The notes beneath the pieces are model-generated. The model was not told where the DNA came from and searched no databases. It was given only the letters and a program-made list of their open reading frames with translations. A stretch of 64,000 nt of DNA from Enterobacter asburiae (GTDB taxonomy: Bacteria; Pseudomonadota; Gammaproteobacteria; Enterobacterales; Enterobacteriaceae), in contig NZ_AP019632.1 in assembly GCF_007035645.1 (NCBI RefSeq), positions 2,046,001 through 2,110,000 of the forward strand, given 5' to 3'. Position 1 is the first letter of the stretch. Every line of letters begins with the position of its first letter. The position numbers were made by a program, and so were the translations under genes. Below are positions 63,310 through 64,000 of the stretch, piece by piece.

Positions 63310-63735
63310 TTACTTAATCAGCGTGGCCGAGCGAACTTTCCATACGCCTTTTTCCTGAACGAGACAATCTGCTACAACGTGATCTTGTTTCTTCCCAAAC
63401 GCGATATAGACGTTTGTGCAAACGGCATCAAAATCAGAATGTAAGACGGTTATCTGATCCCAGTCTTCATCCCAGTCCTGTGATTTGATAAACATATCCG
63501 CATCTGGCATGTCTTTTTCGTTACTGTCGCCAGAGTACATTTCTTTAATTGCTGCGATAGTCTCTGCGGCAACGTAATTATTCATAATGTCCGGATTGAG
63601 TACGGGCGGTTTGTTCTGATCTAACTGCGCGATATACCATTGATTGAATTTAAGCGCCGCCTGGCCCGGTGCATAAATGTTATCTGCGACAGCGAACGGA
63701 GACAGGGCGAAAAGTAAAAAGAAGAGTGTTTTCAT
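63310..63735 (-). CDS. tai4: T6SS amidase immunity protein Tai4
   Basis: 141 residues with a signal peptide (MKTLFFLLFALSPFAVA), so periplasmic. Size, two Cys in the C-terminal half (DAVCTNVYI and VADCLVQ) and the sequence fit the Tai4 family, known from Enterobacter cloacae and Salmonella, which dimerises and plugs the Tae4 active site. Its ATG overlaps the tae4 stop by one base (TAATG). That overlap with an upstream Tae4-like gene is the strongest evidence. Confidence 0.85.
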   Translation of the reverse strand: MKTLFFLLFALSPFAVADNIYAPGQAALKFNQWYIAQLDQNKPPVLNPDIMNNYVAAETIAAIKEMYSGDSNEKDMPDADMFIKSQDWDEDWDQITVLHSDFDAVCTNVYIAFGKKQDHVVADCLVQEKGVWKVRSATLIK

Positions 63736-64000
63736 TAGTCATGCCTGAACAGTTCGTAATGAGGCTGTATGTTTCGGTAGGCCGGTCCTGGATACAGAGA
63801 GCGTTGTACAAAATCGCTAATCCACTGCTGACCATCGTATATGCAAACGTGCCCGCTATCGTGGCCCGCAATATTCTGGATAACGGCTACGTCACCAGCA
63901 TGAGGTTGATCGTATACCAGGCGGAATCCAGCATTGACCAATGTTCGCCCCATGTCTTTTGCCAGACGCGTATTGGGGATTTTTAATCTTCCACCTGTTC
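63735..64000 (-). CDS. tae4: T6SS peptidoglycan amidase effector Tae4 (5' end outside window)
   Basis: The minus-strand frame is open to the window edge; the ATG at 63953 is internal. The last 88 residues read TGGRLKIPNTRLAKDMG, then DVAVIQNIAGHDSGHVCIYD with the catalytic His of an NlpC/P60-like fold, and QQWISDFVQRSLYPGPAYR. This is the C-terminal part of Tae4, a DL-endopeptidase that cuts D-Glu-mDAP bonds after T6SS delivery into rival cells. The nucleophile Cys lies in the missing part. No other T6SS gene is in the window. Confidence 0.82.
   Translation of the reverse strand, partial: TGGRLKIPNTRLAKDMGRTLVNAGFRLVYDQPHAGDVAVIQNIAGHDSGHVCIYDGQQWISDFVQRSLYPGPAYRNIQPHYELFRHD

Overview
The window looks like chromosomal DNA of an enteric bacterium, most probably Enterobacter (E. 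cloacae complex). It carries long blocks in Escherichia coli gene order (ompN-micC-nifJ-ydbJ-hslJ; ydcR-ydcSTUV-patD-ortT; ydcY-ydcZ-mnaT-curA-mcbR-yncD-yncE-ansP). These are interleaved with genes absent from K-12 but familiar from Enterobacter/Salmonella: srfABC, a CIO-type bd oxidase, a second EF-G and a Tae4/Tai4 pair. Identifications rest on reading the translated sequence and on recalled family features; no database search was run.

Layout. 1-5.2 kb: the 3' part of a CSS/EAL c-di-GMP phosphodiesterase, a DUF1294 membrane protein, a secreted protein, an O-methyltransferase lacking the usual catalytic His, a GFA-fold zinc protein and two very small genes. 5.3-10.3 kb: porin OmpN, the sRNA MicC (opposite strand, between two terminators) and pyruvate:flavodoxin oxidoreductase NifJ. 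10.6-14 kb: lipoproteins YdbJ and HslJ and a three-subunit cyanide-insensitive-type bd oxidase. 14-22 kb: a YmcF/YnfQ-like cold-shock small protein, MocR regulator YdcR, the YdcSTUV importer, PatD (together a putrescine/GABA-type module) and membrane toxin OrtT. 22-29.5 kb: an alpha/beta hydrolase and the srfABC operon. 29.7-40.5 kb: an orphan DppA-like binding protein and the ydcY-to-ansP block.

40.9-51 kb: an Aer-like receptor, a P-loop kinase-like protein and an eight-gene organosulfur operon (two flavin monooxygenases, M20 deacetylase, GNAT, one ABC importer with two binding proteins), closed by a 194-bp palindromic repeat. 51-58.5 kb: a GST, PptA, a late acyltransferase of lipid A, and a malate island (malic enzyme, AEC permease, 2HCT transporter) around a richly palindromic divergent promoter region. 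58.5-64 kb: MocR regulator/GNAT divergent pair, ArsR regulator/EF-G paralog divergent pair, and at the right edge a T6SS amidase effector (truncated by the window) with its immunity gene.

The best candidates for little-described biology are srfABC (ASKHA ATPase + P-loop-like protein + proline-rich bitopic membrane protein), the regulated second EF-G, the organosulfur operon, the repeated operator/promoter module around the cold-shock gene and ydcR, and the 194-bp element. No tRNA, rRNA, CRISPR array, insertion sequence or prophage was seen.
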